Assembly (NCBI GenBank): GCA_004335835.1
Contig: RWJK01001850.1
Coordinates: forward strand, 22,108 to 86,107
DNA from: Scenedesmus sp. ARA3
Taxonomy: Eukaryota; Chlorophyta; Chlorophyceae; Sphaeropleales; Scenedesmaceae
Reading direction: 5' to 3'
Length of the DNA: 64,000 nucleotides
The first letter of the stretch is position 1. Each line of letters begins with the position of its first letter. The notes under the pieces are model-generated. The model searched no databases and was not told the origin of the DNA. It was given only the letters and a program-made list of their open reading frames with translations. The position numbers and the translations under genes are program-made. This document shows positions 34,665 to 47,094 of the stretch, in pieces.

Positions 34665-35672
34665 GACTGTTGTGTGTCCTGGTGCTGTTGGGTCCTTGGC
34701 TGGCCTTTTGGATAGCAGGCACAGCAGTAAAGAGCGTCGTCAAGCAGCTCGTAGCAAACTAGCAACTTAGCGGCGCAAAAGTACCACACTGGAGCCGTAA
34801 AGTGTAGTAGCAGCAGCCTGCCATGTAGGATCGGCTCGTGAGCCCGCTCCTTTTGAAGCCGTTCGAATTTGAATAGCAAGTGACACTTCCGTCTAAGCAT
34901 GATCGAAGTTAACTTGAAAAACAATTACACATTTGTGTTTTTGATTCACTGAATTTGAAAGATCTGCCTGGTGATGCTTGGCATTGATCCCTCACTCGCC
35001 GATTCCTTTAAACTCGTCGAGGCCGACGGTGAACGATTTGATCATTTCACATCAGGTCAAAAATATTCAAAAGCGGAATCAAGTATGACAGATGAAGGTC
35101 ACTGGCCAGCCGCACACTTTTACAGATGCACATGAAGGTGCCAGTGCCCTGCAGGCTCCGGCAGCAGCTAGTTCTCTGGGAACACGGTGATGGCGACAAT
35201 GGCTGAACTTGTGCACATGCACAGTATGCAGCGTGGCCCTCATAACCAACGCATCTGCAAACTATCCTCACCGCAAGAATAGTCAAAGCACAGATGCAGC
35301 AACATGGTGTCCAATGCTGCTGCAGCCCGGCTGCACCACCATGGCACCACGTGGCACAGCATGCAGCTGAAATGTACACCACTGAATGCAAGAAGCAGCT
35401 CCTCTCAGTCGACATGCCAGCATTGTACAGCTGCAGGACACGTTCACCAACAGCAGTCGGCAGACATCCCCAAGCTGCTGGCACAGCTGGCAACATTTCC
35501 TTCTGAACACCTGGCTGCCAGCCTGCAGCGCCTCACCCAGCCAACATCCCACAGCCACTCAGCCGTAACCCCACAACGCCCCGCACTCTCTGGGTCTAGA
35601 GCAGCTTCCACTGAAACACGCACCCTGTACTTCCAACAAACCAAAGCCCCACACAACTGCAACGCTTGCCGC
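34665..35672. other. Intergenic between CDCA7-like gene and PheRS-beta 3' end
   Basis: Presumed promoter of the CDCA7-like gene and 3'UTR of PheRS-beta. TTACA at 35120-35124 (TGTAA on the minus strand) lies about 550 bp after the PheRS stop. No coding segment is supported. Confidence 0.5.
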
Positions 35673-35832
35673 TCAGTGCACCAGGTTCCAGCCGTGCAGC
35701 TCGTGCATGAGCGACTTGAGTGCCGTGTCAAACACAAAGGGCTGGATGTTCAGCTCCAGCGCTGACACCGGGTGCTCGATGTCAAAGGCCGCCAGCACCT
35801 CAGGGTGCACGATGCCGATGGTGCCCACCTGC

Positions 35833-35864
<32 letters not shown>

Positions 35865-38533
35865 ACGTTGGACAGTATGAAATGTTGCCTGTGAGTATGG
35901 AAGCAATAAGTTTTCCGCGGCTCGGCCAAGGAACGGTGCTTGAGCTGCCATACCAGCAATGTGCAGTAGCCAAGAGATTGTGCTGCCACACACAGTTCCT
36001 GCCTGGCACCAACCCAGTCCACTCCTCAGCACGCGCTGTGCAGCAGCAGCTGTGCACAGCAGTAGTGCACGCTTTATCAGCAGCGCTGTGCATGCATGCG
36101 CAGCCACACAATGCAGTTCTCACCTGCTGCCCGCGCGCGCTGATGGTGGCCTGGCGGCCCGGGAAGCAGCAAACACAGCACATGCAGATACAAGCACCAG
36201 TGCCACACATGTGTAGCGCACCTGCTGCCCGCACGCGCTTATGGTGGCCTGGCGGCCGGGGAAGAAGCTGGCGTGCTCGCTGGGCGCCCAGCTGTAGCCG
36301 CCACCCAGCTTGGCCTCAAGCTCAGGGTTGCTGCCTGCATGCGTTTGACAACAGACCGACCATGGTCAGATGCAACAGATGGTTGAGCACAGGGTCATGG
36401 TGGTGCACAGAGCTGTAGCCACCACCCAGCTTGGCCTCTAGCTCGGGGTTGCTGCCTGCAGACGTTTCACAACAGACTGACCATGGTCAGATGCAACAGA
36501 TACGTTGAGCAGAAGGTCATGTTGGTGCACAAAGCTGTAGCCGCCACCCAGCTTGGCTTCCAGCTCAGGGTTGCTGCCTGCAGGGGTTGATAACAAAAAC
36601 AAGAAGGCACGGTGAGGTAGGGTCAGGCTACAAGCGCACGCTGCAAGAGAGAGGAGCAGTGTCACGCAGACTAGCAGCTTGCGCACCACCCCATCACCTG
36701 CCAGCCTTGGCGCAGCGCTTGAAGAACGAAACATAAAATCGTAGAAGGATCCGAGATCAAGCCCATGCCGCTCACCTTCCCGCGGCACGTTGAGCACCTG
36801 CATCACGCGGTCCAGCAGCCCGTGATGACCTCAAACTCGTTGGCCTTGCCGCAGTGCACAGCCACCAGCCGCCGCTCATTCCTTGCGCCCACATCCCTCT
36901 CCGCATCCAGCAGCACCACATCACTCAGCCACAAGTTGATTGTGCCACACACGAAACCCATCCCAACCTAACCTGACCTCCGGCCGTGCCATTGCGCGGC
37001 AGCAGCTGGGGCACCACCCTTTTGGCCGGTCCCTCAACTGCGCGTGGCTTGTTCGAACGAAAGCACACCCCATGCACCAGTCAACATCCTTCCGCTGCTG
37101 TCGCTGCTGCCTGCAACATTGTACCAATCCGACCCATCTATCAGCACCTCGCATGGAGGCGCATGCACTTGCAGGAACTTGCAAAAAACTTTGCAGAATG
37201 CGCTCACCTTCCCGCGGCACGTTGAGTACCTGCATCACGCGGTCCAGCAGCCCGTGAATAACTTCAAACTCGCTAGCCTTGCCACAGTGCACCGCCACCA
37301 GCCGCCGCTCATTCCTTGCGCCCACATCCCGCTCGGCATCCAGCAGCACCACATCACTGAGCTCAAAGAGCCGCAGCGGCAGCGGCTCGCGCTTGTTGGC
37401 CGCGATGGTTTTGAGCGCGCTGGGCAGCAGCGTGGTGCGGCAGACCTCGAACTCAGCGGTCTGGGGGTTGCCGATTGCTACGGCGCCAGAGCCGAGTGCG
37501 GACTCGGGGCAGCGCATCGCATCAAAGTTCTCCGCGCGGGAGCAGAGCGCCCTGCAGCACGCGGTGACAGGGTTGAGTCTAGGAAGGTAGCGAGTGGTAG
37601 GATCAAGCAGCACAGCTGCTGGTTGTGCAGCTCATGAGATGGACAAATGGGTGACCCAGCAGGATGCAATGCGCATGCATGCAGCTTGTCTTGCAGTGAC
37701 ATTTACACAGCTGCAATGAGCGCTGACAATGGCGGCTGTGGTGGGCTGTGAACGGCTGTGATCGGCTGTGATCGGCTGTGGTGGGCTGCTGGTGGGCTGC
37801 TGGTGGGCTGCCGCCCGCTGCTCACCATGTGAGGATCTCTGTGTAGCCCGCCAGCGCCACCTCCTGCCGCAGCAGCTCCGTGAGCTGGTTCAGCGGCAGC
37901 TCACGCCCCTGCGTGACGGTGGTGGGGATCTGCAGCAGCAGCAGCAGCAGAAGCAGCAGCAGCAGAAGCAGCAGCAGCAGAAGCAGAAGCAGCAAGGAAG
38001 CCATCAGGCAGCATCAGTGGCCTGTGGTCTCATCGTGCACAGCAGTTGAAGCGAGGTGGCTGCGCCGCGGGCTGCTTGCTGACGCTGCAACATCCGTTTG
38101 CCCACAAGTGCTGCAAACGCCAGCATTGGTACCAGCAGTCTGCAACATATCTGGCCATCTTATCACGTGCGTGCAACCAGGACCACCAGGAATCTCATAT
38201 TATTATGTAGCCGGCGCAGCCTCCCACCTGCTTGCTAAGGTTGTTGTAGCCGTATGCAATCGCCACATCCTCCATGACGTCGCACGCATGCAGGATGTCG
38301 CTGCGCGTTGGTGGCACGCTGACCAGCAGGCTGGGCCCGCTGCTGCTGCTGCCGTCTGCTGCTGCTGCTGCTGCGCTGCTGAGCTCCACCTGTAGCTGCA
38401 TGCTACGCAGCAGCTTGGCTACTGTGGATGGCTCCAGCTGCAGGCCCAGCCTGCTGTTGATGTAGTCGAGCGGCACGTCTATCTGCCGGGGCGCTAGGTC
38501 AGGGTACACTGTTGGCGCAGCAAGTAGCGGCAG

Positions 38534-38577
<44 letters not shown>

Positions 38578-41104
38578 GCAGCGGTACTGGCTGTAAGCCA
38601 AGGAGCACGTACTGTGGGAGTACGTGGCAACACCACACCAACATGCCAAGCCAGCTGCATGCTGGCTAGCACACTCCCCCCCCAACCATGCATGCAGCGC
38701 CATGCCAGCCTGCCTCCTTTGCACTGCAAACTGCACAGTAATAACATACTCACTGCTCGTGCAGCTGCCAAGAAGCATAACAAGCAGCTTAATGTATGAA
38801 TGTACCCACCGTGGCTCTCCCCGAAGCTGTCGATGACCTCCACCGGCTCCACCACGTAGGGCTGCGCGCAGTACTCCGCAAACATGGCGCACACCGTGTT
38901 GAGCACCACCTTGGCCTTGGTCAGGTCGGTTGCTGTGCACTCGATGAACACGTCGCGCGTCTCCAGCGAAATCTGCGGCGGTTGAAGCAGATGAGTTGTG
39001 CGGTTGAGTGGAGCGTTTGCGTCTAGCGAGTGAGTTCAGCGGTTGCGTTCGGCGGATATTGTCAGCAAGTTCAGGCCCTGTGGCATAGCAGCTGCCGGTG
39101 ACTGTTTGCAGACAATTTGGGCATGCGTAATCTGGTTGAGGACCTGAAGTCGCTGCTGCTGCTAGTGAGGCGCAAGGCCACAGCTTACAGCTTGCTGCAA
39201 CAGCTCAGCGGCTGACTCACCGCCGTCGCGGCGCCGTTGATGATGGGAGGCAGCGACAGCAGCGTGCGGTCTGCATCGTAGATGGCTGGGTACACGAGGC
39301 TGTCCTTGATGAGCGGCACAAACTTCTTGAGCTTCTGGTCATTTGCCAGGTAGTGCTGCAGGCGGTAAAAAAAGTGAGGTGGCAGGCAGTACAGTATGTG
39401 GTTTTCAGGCAGTACAAAGAGGGTGGACCGAGCTTTCCTAAAGAGAGGCACAAAGTTCATTAGCTTCTGGTTGTTGGCCAGGTACTGCTGCAGGCATTAC
39501 GGAAGAGCGGTGGCAGGCAGTACAACAAGGGTACACGAGGCTGTCCTTGATGAGCGGCACAAACTTCTTCAGCTTCTGGTCGTTGGCCAAGTAGTGCTGC
39601 AGGCAGTACATGATGTGGGACAGGCAGTACAAGACGTCATGACAGGCAGTACTTTGTGAGGGGCACAAACTTCTTCAGCTTCTGGTCGTTGGCCAGGTAG
39701 TGCTGCAGGCGGTATGTAAGTCCGGTGGCAGGCAGTACAGTTTATAGGTTGTAACACAGAAAACATGGACGAGTCTTCCCTTAAGAGGGGCACAGCTCTG
39801 GTCATTGGCCAAGTAGTGCTGCAGGCGGTACAAAGGTACCGTGGCAGGCAGTACAGCATGTTGTTCTCAGGCAGCACAATCCATGACAATGTCTGGCTCA
39901 TGTGCACATGCTGTACATACATACAAGGTAGGAGAACAAGACCGAGACAATCCAGCCCTACGATTGTGGTGACATGCAGCACAAAACATGGAGACAGGCA
40001 CTACAATGCGTGTCACTACCGCCCGTGGTGTGCTGGGTTGAGAGCAGCTAGACGCGCCACCCACCTCATGAGCTCGTCGAATTGTTGTTCTCAGGCAGTA
40101 TACATTTTGCTGACAGGCGGTACACGAATGTCAACGCAGTACGCAATGACGGGCAGTACAGTGTGTCAAAACAGACCACCCACCTCCATGAGCTCGTCTG
40201 CCCTGAACTTCTGCGTCTGCTTCAGCGGCACGAAGCTGATGTCATTGGTCTGTGCCACCTACCCTAAGAACCCCAAACCATAACCCCCAAAACCCAGAGT
40301 CCTCAACTCCACCCACCTCCATGAGCTCGTCTGCCCTGAACTTCTGTGTCTGCTTCACCGACTCGTAAGCCGGTGCACGCGGTGTGTGATCCACACCCTG
40401 CCCCTTAAACCCTAAATCAAACACCCTCAGCACCCCCACCCACCTCCATGAGCTCGTCTGCCCTGAACTTCTGCGTCTGCTTCAGCGGCACGAAGCTGAT
40501 GTCAGCCGGGGGCAGCGCCTCATAGCTGAAGGGCCCGCGGCACTTGGCCAGGTCGTGCGTGCCGATGGCAACCAGGCTGCGCTGGCGGCACAGGTTCTGG
40601 TGCAGCTTGTCCTGCAGGGCAACAGCGTGTGTGACAGCAGAGTAACATCAGCAGAAGTCTACATCAGTTTGCTTTGTCACAAGCATTACACCCGCACAAA
40701 CCGCAGATGCGTCGGTTGCAGCTGTGTGGGTGCTGAAGAACGAGCAGAGCACGCCAGCCCAGCTGACAACTTGTCCCAAGGCGATGCTACTGCTGCTGCA
40801 CAAAGTCCGTAACACCTGGAGGCAGTTGCATTTGCGGCATCACTGACTGATGTTGCGTTGTATCCCACAAACCTGCAGGTCGATGAAGCTGGTGTAGCGC
40901 GTGGCATGACACAGTGTGTTAAGCTCAGCATTACGCATCATTACCAGCACCTCCAGCTCCAGTAACCTCACGCACCTGCAGGTCGATGAAGCTGGTGTAG
41001 CGCGTGGCGTCAAAGGTAACGCCCCGCAGCACCGCCGCCACCACGTAGGGCCTGATGAGCGCCGTCTCAGGCTTGACCACCAGCTGCAGCAGCGGCTTGC
41101 CTGC

Positions 41105-41138
<34 letters not shown>

Positions 41139-43750
41139 GCAGCAGCAGCAGCAGCAAGGATAGGCACGCTGTGTTGATCATGGCTGTACAGCACTTGCTC
41201 ATGTCCAGTGCATGCAGGAAGTCCTGACAAACATAGCCCAACCCATGCATTGTGCAGCAGCTGCTCAGGGCGGCGCGCTGGGTCACTGCACATCCCGCTG
41301 CCTCCTGTTGCTGAGTCACCGCACATCCCGCTGCCTCCTGTTGCTGAGTCACCGCACATCCCGCTGCCTCCTGTTGCTGGGTCACTGCACATCCCGCTGC
41401 CTCCTGTTGCTCCTTGAGCTGCACTGTGCTCGCCTCTACTGTGCTGCTGCTGCTGCTGCTGCTGCTGCTGCACATATCTGTTGAAGCTGTTGTGCCTGCA
41501 ACCGCTGCTACAGCTGTGCTGCTGCCAAGCTGTGCTGCCTCATCGCTGCTGCTCAGCTAGATGTGCTGCCTCGCTGCTGCTGCTGCTGCTGCTGCTGCCG
41601 TTGCTGCTGGCGCCAGGCCGCCGCTTCATTGCTGTTACAAATGTAATGCTGCTAGGTGTGCTGCTCCACTGGTGCTGCTGCTAATGCGGCGGCAACACCG
41701 GCGGCCTCACCCTGTATGTGTGCAAGCCTGTACTGCTGCCAGATGTGGTCGCTGATCGCTGCTTGTGCTGCTGCTGCTGCCGCACAATTTCATACGCATG
41801 CCTGACAGCCTGTACTGGTGCCTGATATGCTCCCTGATTGCTGCTGCTGCTGCTGCTGCCACTCCCTCACCCGTCATGTCTGCCAGCCTCTACCGCTGTT
41901 GCTGCTTGCTGCTGCTGCCGCCGCTCCCTCAATGTCAGCGGCCTGTACCATAGCTGCTGCTGCTGCAGCCGCTGAGGCTGCTGCTGCTGCCGCTGCTGCT
42001 GCCAGCCCTGTGCCTCACCTTTCATGTCGGCCAGCCTGTACTACGACTGCTGCTGTTGCTACCGCTGCTGCTGCTGCTGCTGCTGCCAGCCCTGTGCGTC
42101 ACCCTTCATGTCGGCCAGCCTGTACTACGGCTGCTGCTGTTGCTACCGCTGCTGCTGCTGCTGCCAGCCCTGTGCCTCACCCTACATGTGCGCCAGCCTG
42201 TACCACAGCTGCTGCTGCCGCTGCCTCATCACTGCCGCTGCTGCTGCTGCGGCCAGCCCTGTGCCTCATCACTGCCGCTGCTGCTGCTGCTGCCGCTGCC
42301 GCCCCTGCCGCACCCTTCATGTGCACGAACCTGCACCGCAGCTGCTGCTGCCGCTGCCTCATCACTGCCGCCGCTGCTGCTGCTGCCAGCCCAGTGCCTC
42401 ACCCTTCATGTCTGCCAGCCTGTACTGCGGCGCCTCCAGGCGCCCCTTGAAGATGTTGAGCGCGCGCGCGATGCCCTCTAGGCACAGCATGTCATACCTG
42501 ATTTACATGACAGTCAGTAACATGTCAGTAACATGGAAGATTGCAACATAACATGGCTAGGTCCAAAGGCTGGGCGCTGCCGCCGGGAGGGCTTGCAGTG
42601 ACTGTGCTTGCAGCACCTGCAGGGGATGCAGTGCAACAGTTGCCCCTGTGCACGCATTCAACTCTGCTGCTTCTGATGCTGCTGCATGCCACTTGCTATC
42701 AGGTTGAGTCCATACTTCCGACTGCAAGCAAGCAGACAATGATGTTACATGCTGTCATAACTGCGCACCTGTTGGCTGGGATGTCAATCTTGTAAATAAC
42801 ATCCTCGCTGGCCTCGCTCAGTGCTGACGCGTCATCCTTGGACAGCTCCTTGCGGATCATTTCGCGCTCCGAGGTCTGCAGCACATTGGTTTCAAATCGG
42901 TTTGAACCCAAATGAAATGCAGTTTGAACGGCAGTGTGAACAGCAGCTGGAAAGCAGTCTGAGCAGGTCTGGAACAGCGCCAGTTGTGAACAGTTGAACA
43001 CAGTTCTTGAGCAGGGAGCAGCAGGTGCAGTGGGGGATTTGGGCATGTGTCATGCTGTGCCTGCAGGTGCTGCTACTGCTGGATCCAGGTGCACAATGCC
43101 TGCGCCTGCCAGCCACATGTTGCTGCGTCACAATGGCTGGTGGCAGCCTACTGCGGCTGCAAGCTAAGCTGCTGCGCTGTCTGCCTGTTATGTTCATAGC
43201 AGTTCTGAGCTGCTTCAGCTGCATCCATGTACGTGTTGTTTTGCAGTACCGCTGCAATGGAATGTCCTGCAAGATGCAAATTGGCTGCAGGCTAGACAGC
43301 TAACCATCAGCTGAGCTGTTTGAAACATGCCCAACTCTCTGCTCACAAGCCCACTTCAATAATCAGATGCAGTCTGCACAATGCTGACTTCATCATTCAC
43401 AGCAATAACTGCTGCTGCCGCTGCCATGCATCATTCACAGCACAAGCAGTTTGCTGCGCCGTGTAATGTGCTGCAGCTGCACAGCTGTTGCGGTTGTTTG
43501 CTGCTGCGCCAGAGCAGGCTAGGCCTGCTCAGCCACTCACCACATCATCCAGCTCAATCCCATACTCGAAGCAGAGCTGATCAAATTCCTCATCAGCTGC
43601 AGTGGCAGGTACAGCAGGATAACAGTGCTGGTGAGCAGCAGTGTGCTGCAGTGACAGCCCAGCCTGCGCCTGCAGCCTGCCACGTGACTCACTGTATTTG
43701 CGTCCAAGAGCCTCAAACAGTCTATCACGATTTACACCGACGATCGGCAT
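35673..43750 (-). CDS. FARSB: Cytosolic phenylalanyl-tRNA synthetase beta subunit, 13 exons
   Basis: Minus-strand exons 43750-43693, 43596-43541, 42875-42769, 42497-42403, 41100-40976, 40611-40444, 39355-39221, 38972-38810, 38508-38228, 37929-37826, 37551-37208, 36334-36222 and 35828-35673 join in phase to 634 residues. The N-terminus [19 protein letters not shown] and the run [18 protein letters not shown] match eukaryotic PheRS-beta. Downstream landmarks include [55 protein letters not shown] and [16 protein letters not shown]. The B5-type region has [36 protein letters not shown] and [10 protein letters not shown] follow. The alpha2-beta2 enzyme charges tRNA-Phe; the beta subunit carries editing and tRNA-binding modules. 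A roughly 15-residue C-terminal extension goes beyond the usual end. Many introns contain partial duplicates of adjacent exons. Confidence 0.93.
36121..36161 (-). repeat. Partial copy of PheRS-beta exon 12 3' end with donor
   Basis: Repeats the end of exon 12 (36222 upward), including the segment for FPGRQATIS, with a donor-like GT. It lies just downstream of the exon in transcription. Confidence 0.85.
36405..36580 (-). repeat. Two partial copies of PheRS-beta exon 12 5' end
   Basis: Segments near 36415-36462 and 36534-36582 copy the acceptor and first 45-50 bp of exon 12 (encoding [14 protein letters not shown]). They lie upstream of the exon in transcription. Confidence 0.88.
36773..36930 (-). 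repeat. Partial copy of PheRS-beta exon 11 3' end
   Basis: About 150 bp matching the end of exon 11 (37208-37370) with a donor at its low-coordinate end. It carries a small internal indel around 36825, so it would not read in frame throughout. Confidence 0.9.
37740..37810. repeat. GGCTGTGATC / GGGCTGCTGGT short tandem repeats
   Basis: Decamer and undecamer units alternate in PheRS-beta intron 10, just after the exon 10 donor in transcription. Confidence 0.75.
39436..39828 (-). repeat. Four partial copies of PheRS-beta exon 7 5' end
   Basis: Copies around 39440-39491, 39540-39600, 39655-39706 and 39781-39828 match the start of exon 7 (encoding [15 protein letters not shown]) together with its CTGCAG acceptor. 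Spacing is about 100-120 bp. Confidence 0.9.
40063..40363 (-). repeat. Three partial copies of PheRS-beta exon 6 3' end with donor
   Basis: Segments at about 40063-40080, 40186-40246 and 40314-40363 copy the end of exon 6 (encoding [12 protein letters not shown]) and its GTGGGTGG donor. Confidence 0.9.
40871..40910 (-). repeat. Partial copy of PheRS-beta exon 5 3' end
   Basis: About 33 bp identical to the exon 5 end (encoding [11 protein letters not shown]), followed by a GTTTGT donor-like sequence. Confidence 0.88.
41278..41411. repeat. 33-bp minisatellite, four units, in PheRS-beta intron 4
   Basis: Four tandem, nearly identical 33-bp units with the core CACATCCCGCTGCCTCCTG. There are no spacers, so this is not a CRISPR. 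Confidence 0.93.
41867..42335 (-). repeat. Array of about five degenerate copies of PheRS-beta exon 4 3' end
   Basis: Copies near 41867-41895, 42014-42042, 42096-42124, 42176-42204 and 42310-42335 carry the last 25 bp or so of exon 4 (encoding QYRLADMK) with the GTGAGGCACTGG donor context. They are interspersed with (GCT)n. Confidence 0.85.
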
Positions 43751-44078
43751 CTTGATCTACAGTAGTGCAAAAGCCGCCTGCAGTTTCACAGGGCACTGTG
43801 CCGCCCTTGAGCTATTCTTGTAATAATTTCTTCTGTAAATATACGCTAAGACGAACAATGAGCACTCTGCAAGCTGATGAAGTGAAAGCGATGGTGTAGT
43901 GCCTAGAGTGACCTGTCAGTGACACGAGCAAAACAAAAAACAATTACAGCTGTAGCGTTGCGTCCACATTAGATTGCAAAGTTTGGAGGTGCAGGTGCCA
44001 GCGTAGGGCAATCAGGGCCAGCAGCAGCAGCAGTAGCTTGCCCGCCCACAAGCACTCGCTGCTCTCACGCATGCCACC
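43751..44078. promoter_or_regulatory. Shared divergent promoter region of PheRS-beta and ELP1
   Basis: Only 328 bp separate the two start codons, which face away from each other. No classical TATA box is obvious. An AT-rich patch at about 43815-43860 and an A-rich one near 43935 are the only departures. Both transcripts must start within this stretch. Confidence 0.6.
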
Positions 44079-44082
44079 ATGA
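44071..44082 (+). other. Three-codon uORF overlapping the ELP1 start
   Basis: ATG CCA CCA TGA at 44071-44082. Its stop overlaps the ELP1 ATG at 44079 in an ATGA arrangement. If it lies in the mRNA leader, ribosomes could terminate on top of the main start. Confidence 0.5.
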
Positions 44083-45665
44083 AGAACCTTACGTTACAAT
44101 CTGTATCCGTCGTTGACTTGGACCTAGGGCCCGCAGCTGCTGACGACGACCCCGTAAGCCACTTCTGCCTGGACAGTACAGAAGGGCTGCTGTATGCTGT
44201 CACGCGCTCAGCCCTGGTGCTGTGCCTACCGCAAGGCGGCAAAAAGGTGTGACAACCTGTTATAAAGCCGTTTGTAACGATCTACAGTAGCCAGGTGGTC
44301 AAGTTACAGCACAACTGCAGCGGCTAACCCGTGGCCAGCATGCTGATGCCACCTGCTGCCGGCACAGCCGCAGAGGCCACAGCACCTGCTGCATCATGTT
44401 CAATGGTTGCAAGCGTTGATAGCATATCTCGCCAGACAGTTTGCAGTTGTGCACCTGCAAGCCGGTTCTGCGTCGTTGCACTGAGATGCACAGCACACAC
44501 CTGGAACTCTCCACCCACCTGGCACTGTCTGCTGCCACAAGCTCCCATAAAACATACCTCACTGTCTGCTGCTGACTGCGCAGCTGCTCTGGAGCACGCC
44601 TCTCTTTGAGGAGCCGCCCCCTCTGTTCAGCCCTGACGGCAGCAGCAGCAGCAGCACGCCAGCCGAACTCGTTGTATCCTTCAGCTTTGTGCTAGAGCTG
44701 GATGCAGTCTTCATTGCCTGCAGCAGCGGCGAGCTGCTGCTGCTGCACACTGCCAGCAGATCAGTTGAGGAGGTGGGGGTGGTGTCTGGCGGAGTGGCTG
44801 CTGCTGGCTGGAGCCCTGATGGGGAGCTGCTGGTGCTGCTGGGGTACAACCAGGGTTTACTGATGATGAACAAGGTGAGGGTTTAGGAAGTACAGGGAAG
44901 CAACAGTGATTTTGGACTTGTGCGTGCAGTGGGTGCTGTGCCGGTTAGCTTCATGCTGCATGTTTGTTTGGATGCGCTAAAATCGTGCGGTGCAGACACA
45001 CAAAGTAGCACACTGCGCTGCTGCTGTCTATCGTGCCGCAGGAATGGGATGTGCTAGCAGAGGTAACAGTACCCAGCCCAACAGCAGCTGCAGCAGCAGC
45101 AGCAGCAGCAGCAGGTGACGACGCAGGCGCCAGCCCGTTGCTGCTGTCAGCCACCCTCACTTGGCGCGGCGACAGCAAATACTTTGCCACAAACACACTC
45201 TGGACAACACCCAGCAGCAGCAGCAGCAGCAACAGCGGCGCATGCCGCCTGCTGCACATTTGGGACAGGGATGACTGCCAGCTGCATGCTACTGCAGCAG
45301 CAGCAGCGGGCCTGGCAGCACCCATTGCCTGGCAGCCCAACAGCCGCCACCTGTATGCTGCAGCAGCAGTAGCGCAGGACCTGCAGCAGGCAGCTGCTAC
45401 AGCTGGCTTTGACTCCAGGGGCCAGCCACTGAAAGCAGCGCCACACCAGCAGCCAGGCGTACCCTCCTGGCCAGCTGTAGAGGCAGCAGCAGCAGCAGCA
45501 GCAGCAGGTGGAGGCTCGAACCCTCTGCAGCAGCAGCAGCAGCAGCAGCAGGCGGCAAGCAGTGTGGTAGATGCTGCCGGTGGCAGCTGGCTGCAGCATG
45601 TGCTGCTGTATGAGCGCAACGGCCTGCAGCATGGCGGCTTTGATGTGCCTACTTACAGCCAGGCT

Positions 45666-45699
<34 letters not shown>

Positions 45700-47060
45700 G
45701 GTTGGTCATCCATGCGCTGTCTTGGAGTAGTGATTCGGAGCTGCTGGCAGTGGTGCTGGCACCAGCAGGGGCAGGGCGGCAGAGGGCAGCTGGTGCAGCA
45801 GCAGGGGCAGACAGCAGCAGCAGTGGCACACATGAGTGGCATGTGCAGGTGAGAGCAGAACTGAGCAGGGAAGTCCTAAGATCAGTCTGCTTGCACCAGT
45901 GAATGAAATTGCAAGGTTGAACGGTATGCATCTGCCGCAGCTGCTGTTCTTTGCTCAAGCGTACAGTGCGCAGCCATACACAGCAAGCTGCGTTGCATTT
46001 TTGCACATGTGCATGTCTCTTACTTCTTAAACGCATCTGCCTCCTCACCACCCACCCACCACCCTACCACATGCTACATGCTGCTGCTTGCTTACTGTCC
46101 TGCTGCCTCTGCTGCTCCCTTGTTTTGCAGCTGTGGCACCCAGCAACTGGCACTGGTACCTCAAGCACAAGACGCTAGCCAGCCTGCCGCATGCATCCAA
46201 CTGCAACCACCACCAACTTTTCCACATGTCACATGCAACCAAATGCTGCCCTGCTGCCTCTTTTTTGCCCCCTGCAGCTGTGGCACCGCAGCAACTGGCA
46301 CTGGTACCTCAAGCACAAGACGCTAGCCAGCCTGCCGGATGCAGCCGGCTGCTTTTACCACCTGTTTTCACTTGTCACATGCAAGTAACTGCTGCCCTGC
46401 TGCCTCTTTTCTTCTGCTTGCAGCTGTGGCACCGCAGCAACTGGCACTGGTACCTCAAGCACGAGCAGCTGAGCAGCCTTCCCGATGCAGCCGGCTGTTT
46501 ATCTGTGGCCTGGGATGAGGCGCTGCCTGGGCGGCTGCATGTGGTGGCTGGCAGTGGCAGCTACAGCGTGATGGATGTGGGCTGGGATGTGGCAGTTAGT
46601 GCCAGGGGCACTGCGGCTGTGATTGATGGGCACACGCTGCTCATCACGCCGCTCAGGTGAGACAGCTAGCTAGCAGCAGATCGGCTGACAGCAGCGGATG
46701 AGAGATGTGTATGGGAAGGTGGTGCCTGTGATGTGTTGTCAGCAGCTGCAACATCACGTGCTGTCTGGGAGACATCTCCTCTGGGCAAGGATATCCCGGC
46801 AATTGCTTGCACCTTTTATGTATTGCCATTGTGCCATGCTGCTACAGGCGTTGACAGCAGTCAAGGCTGTCTCTGTGCCAACACACTGACATGCAGAAGT
46901 GTTGCCCGGCTTCTCATTGCTGCTGCTGCTGCTGCTGCAGGCACGGCCAGGTGCCCCCACCCATGGCTGCGTTGCGTGCAGTGCTGCCTCGGCCAGCCAA
47001 TGCAGTGGCATGGCTTGACGGCGACGTAGCAGCAGACCTGGATGCATCAGCCGACACCTT

Positions 47061-47094
<34 letters not shown>

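Noticed and set aside
35304..35765. Plus-strand frame at the PheRS-beta 3' end
   Set aside because: Overlaps the true last exon antisense and has no domain.
41278..41411. CRISPR-like regular repeat
   Set aside because: Units are directly adjacent with no variable spacers, in an intron of a eukaryotic gene. It is a minisatellite.
46131..46350. ELP1 exon 4 copies as extra coding exons or WD repeats
   Set aside because: The first copy shifts frame and both lack an in-phase donor. They duplicate the junction rather than add a blade.
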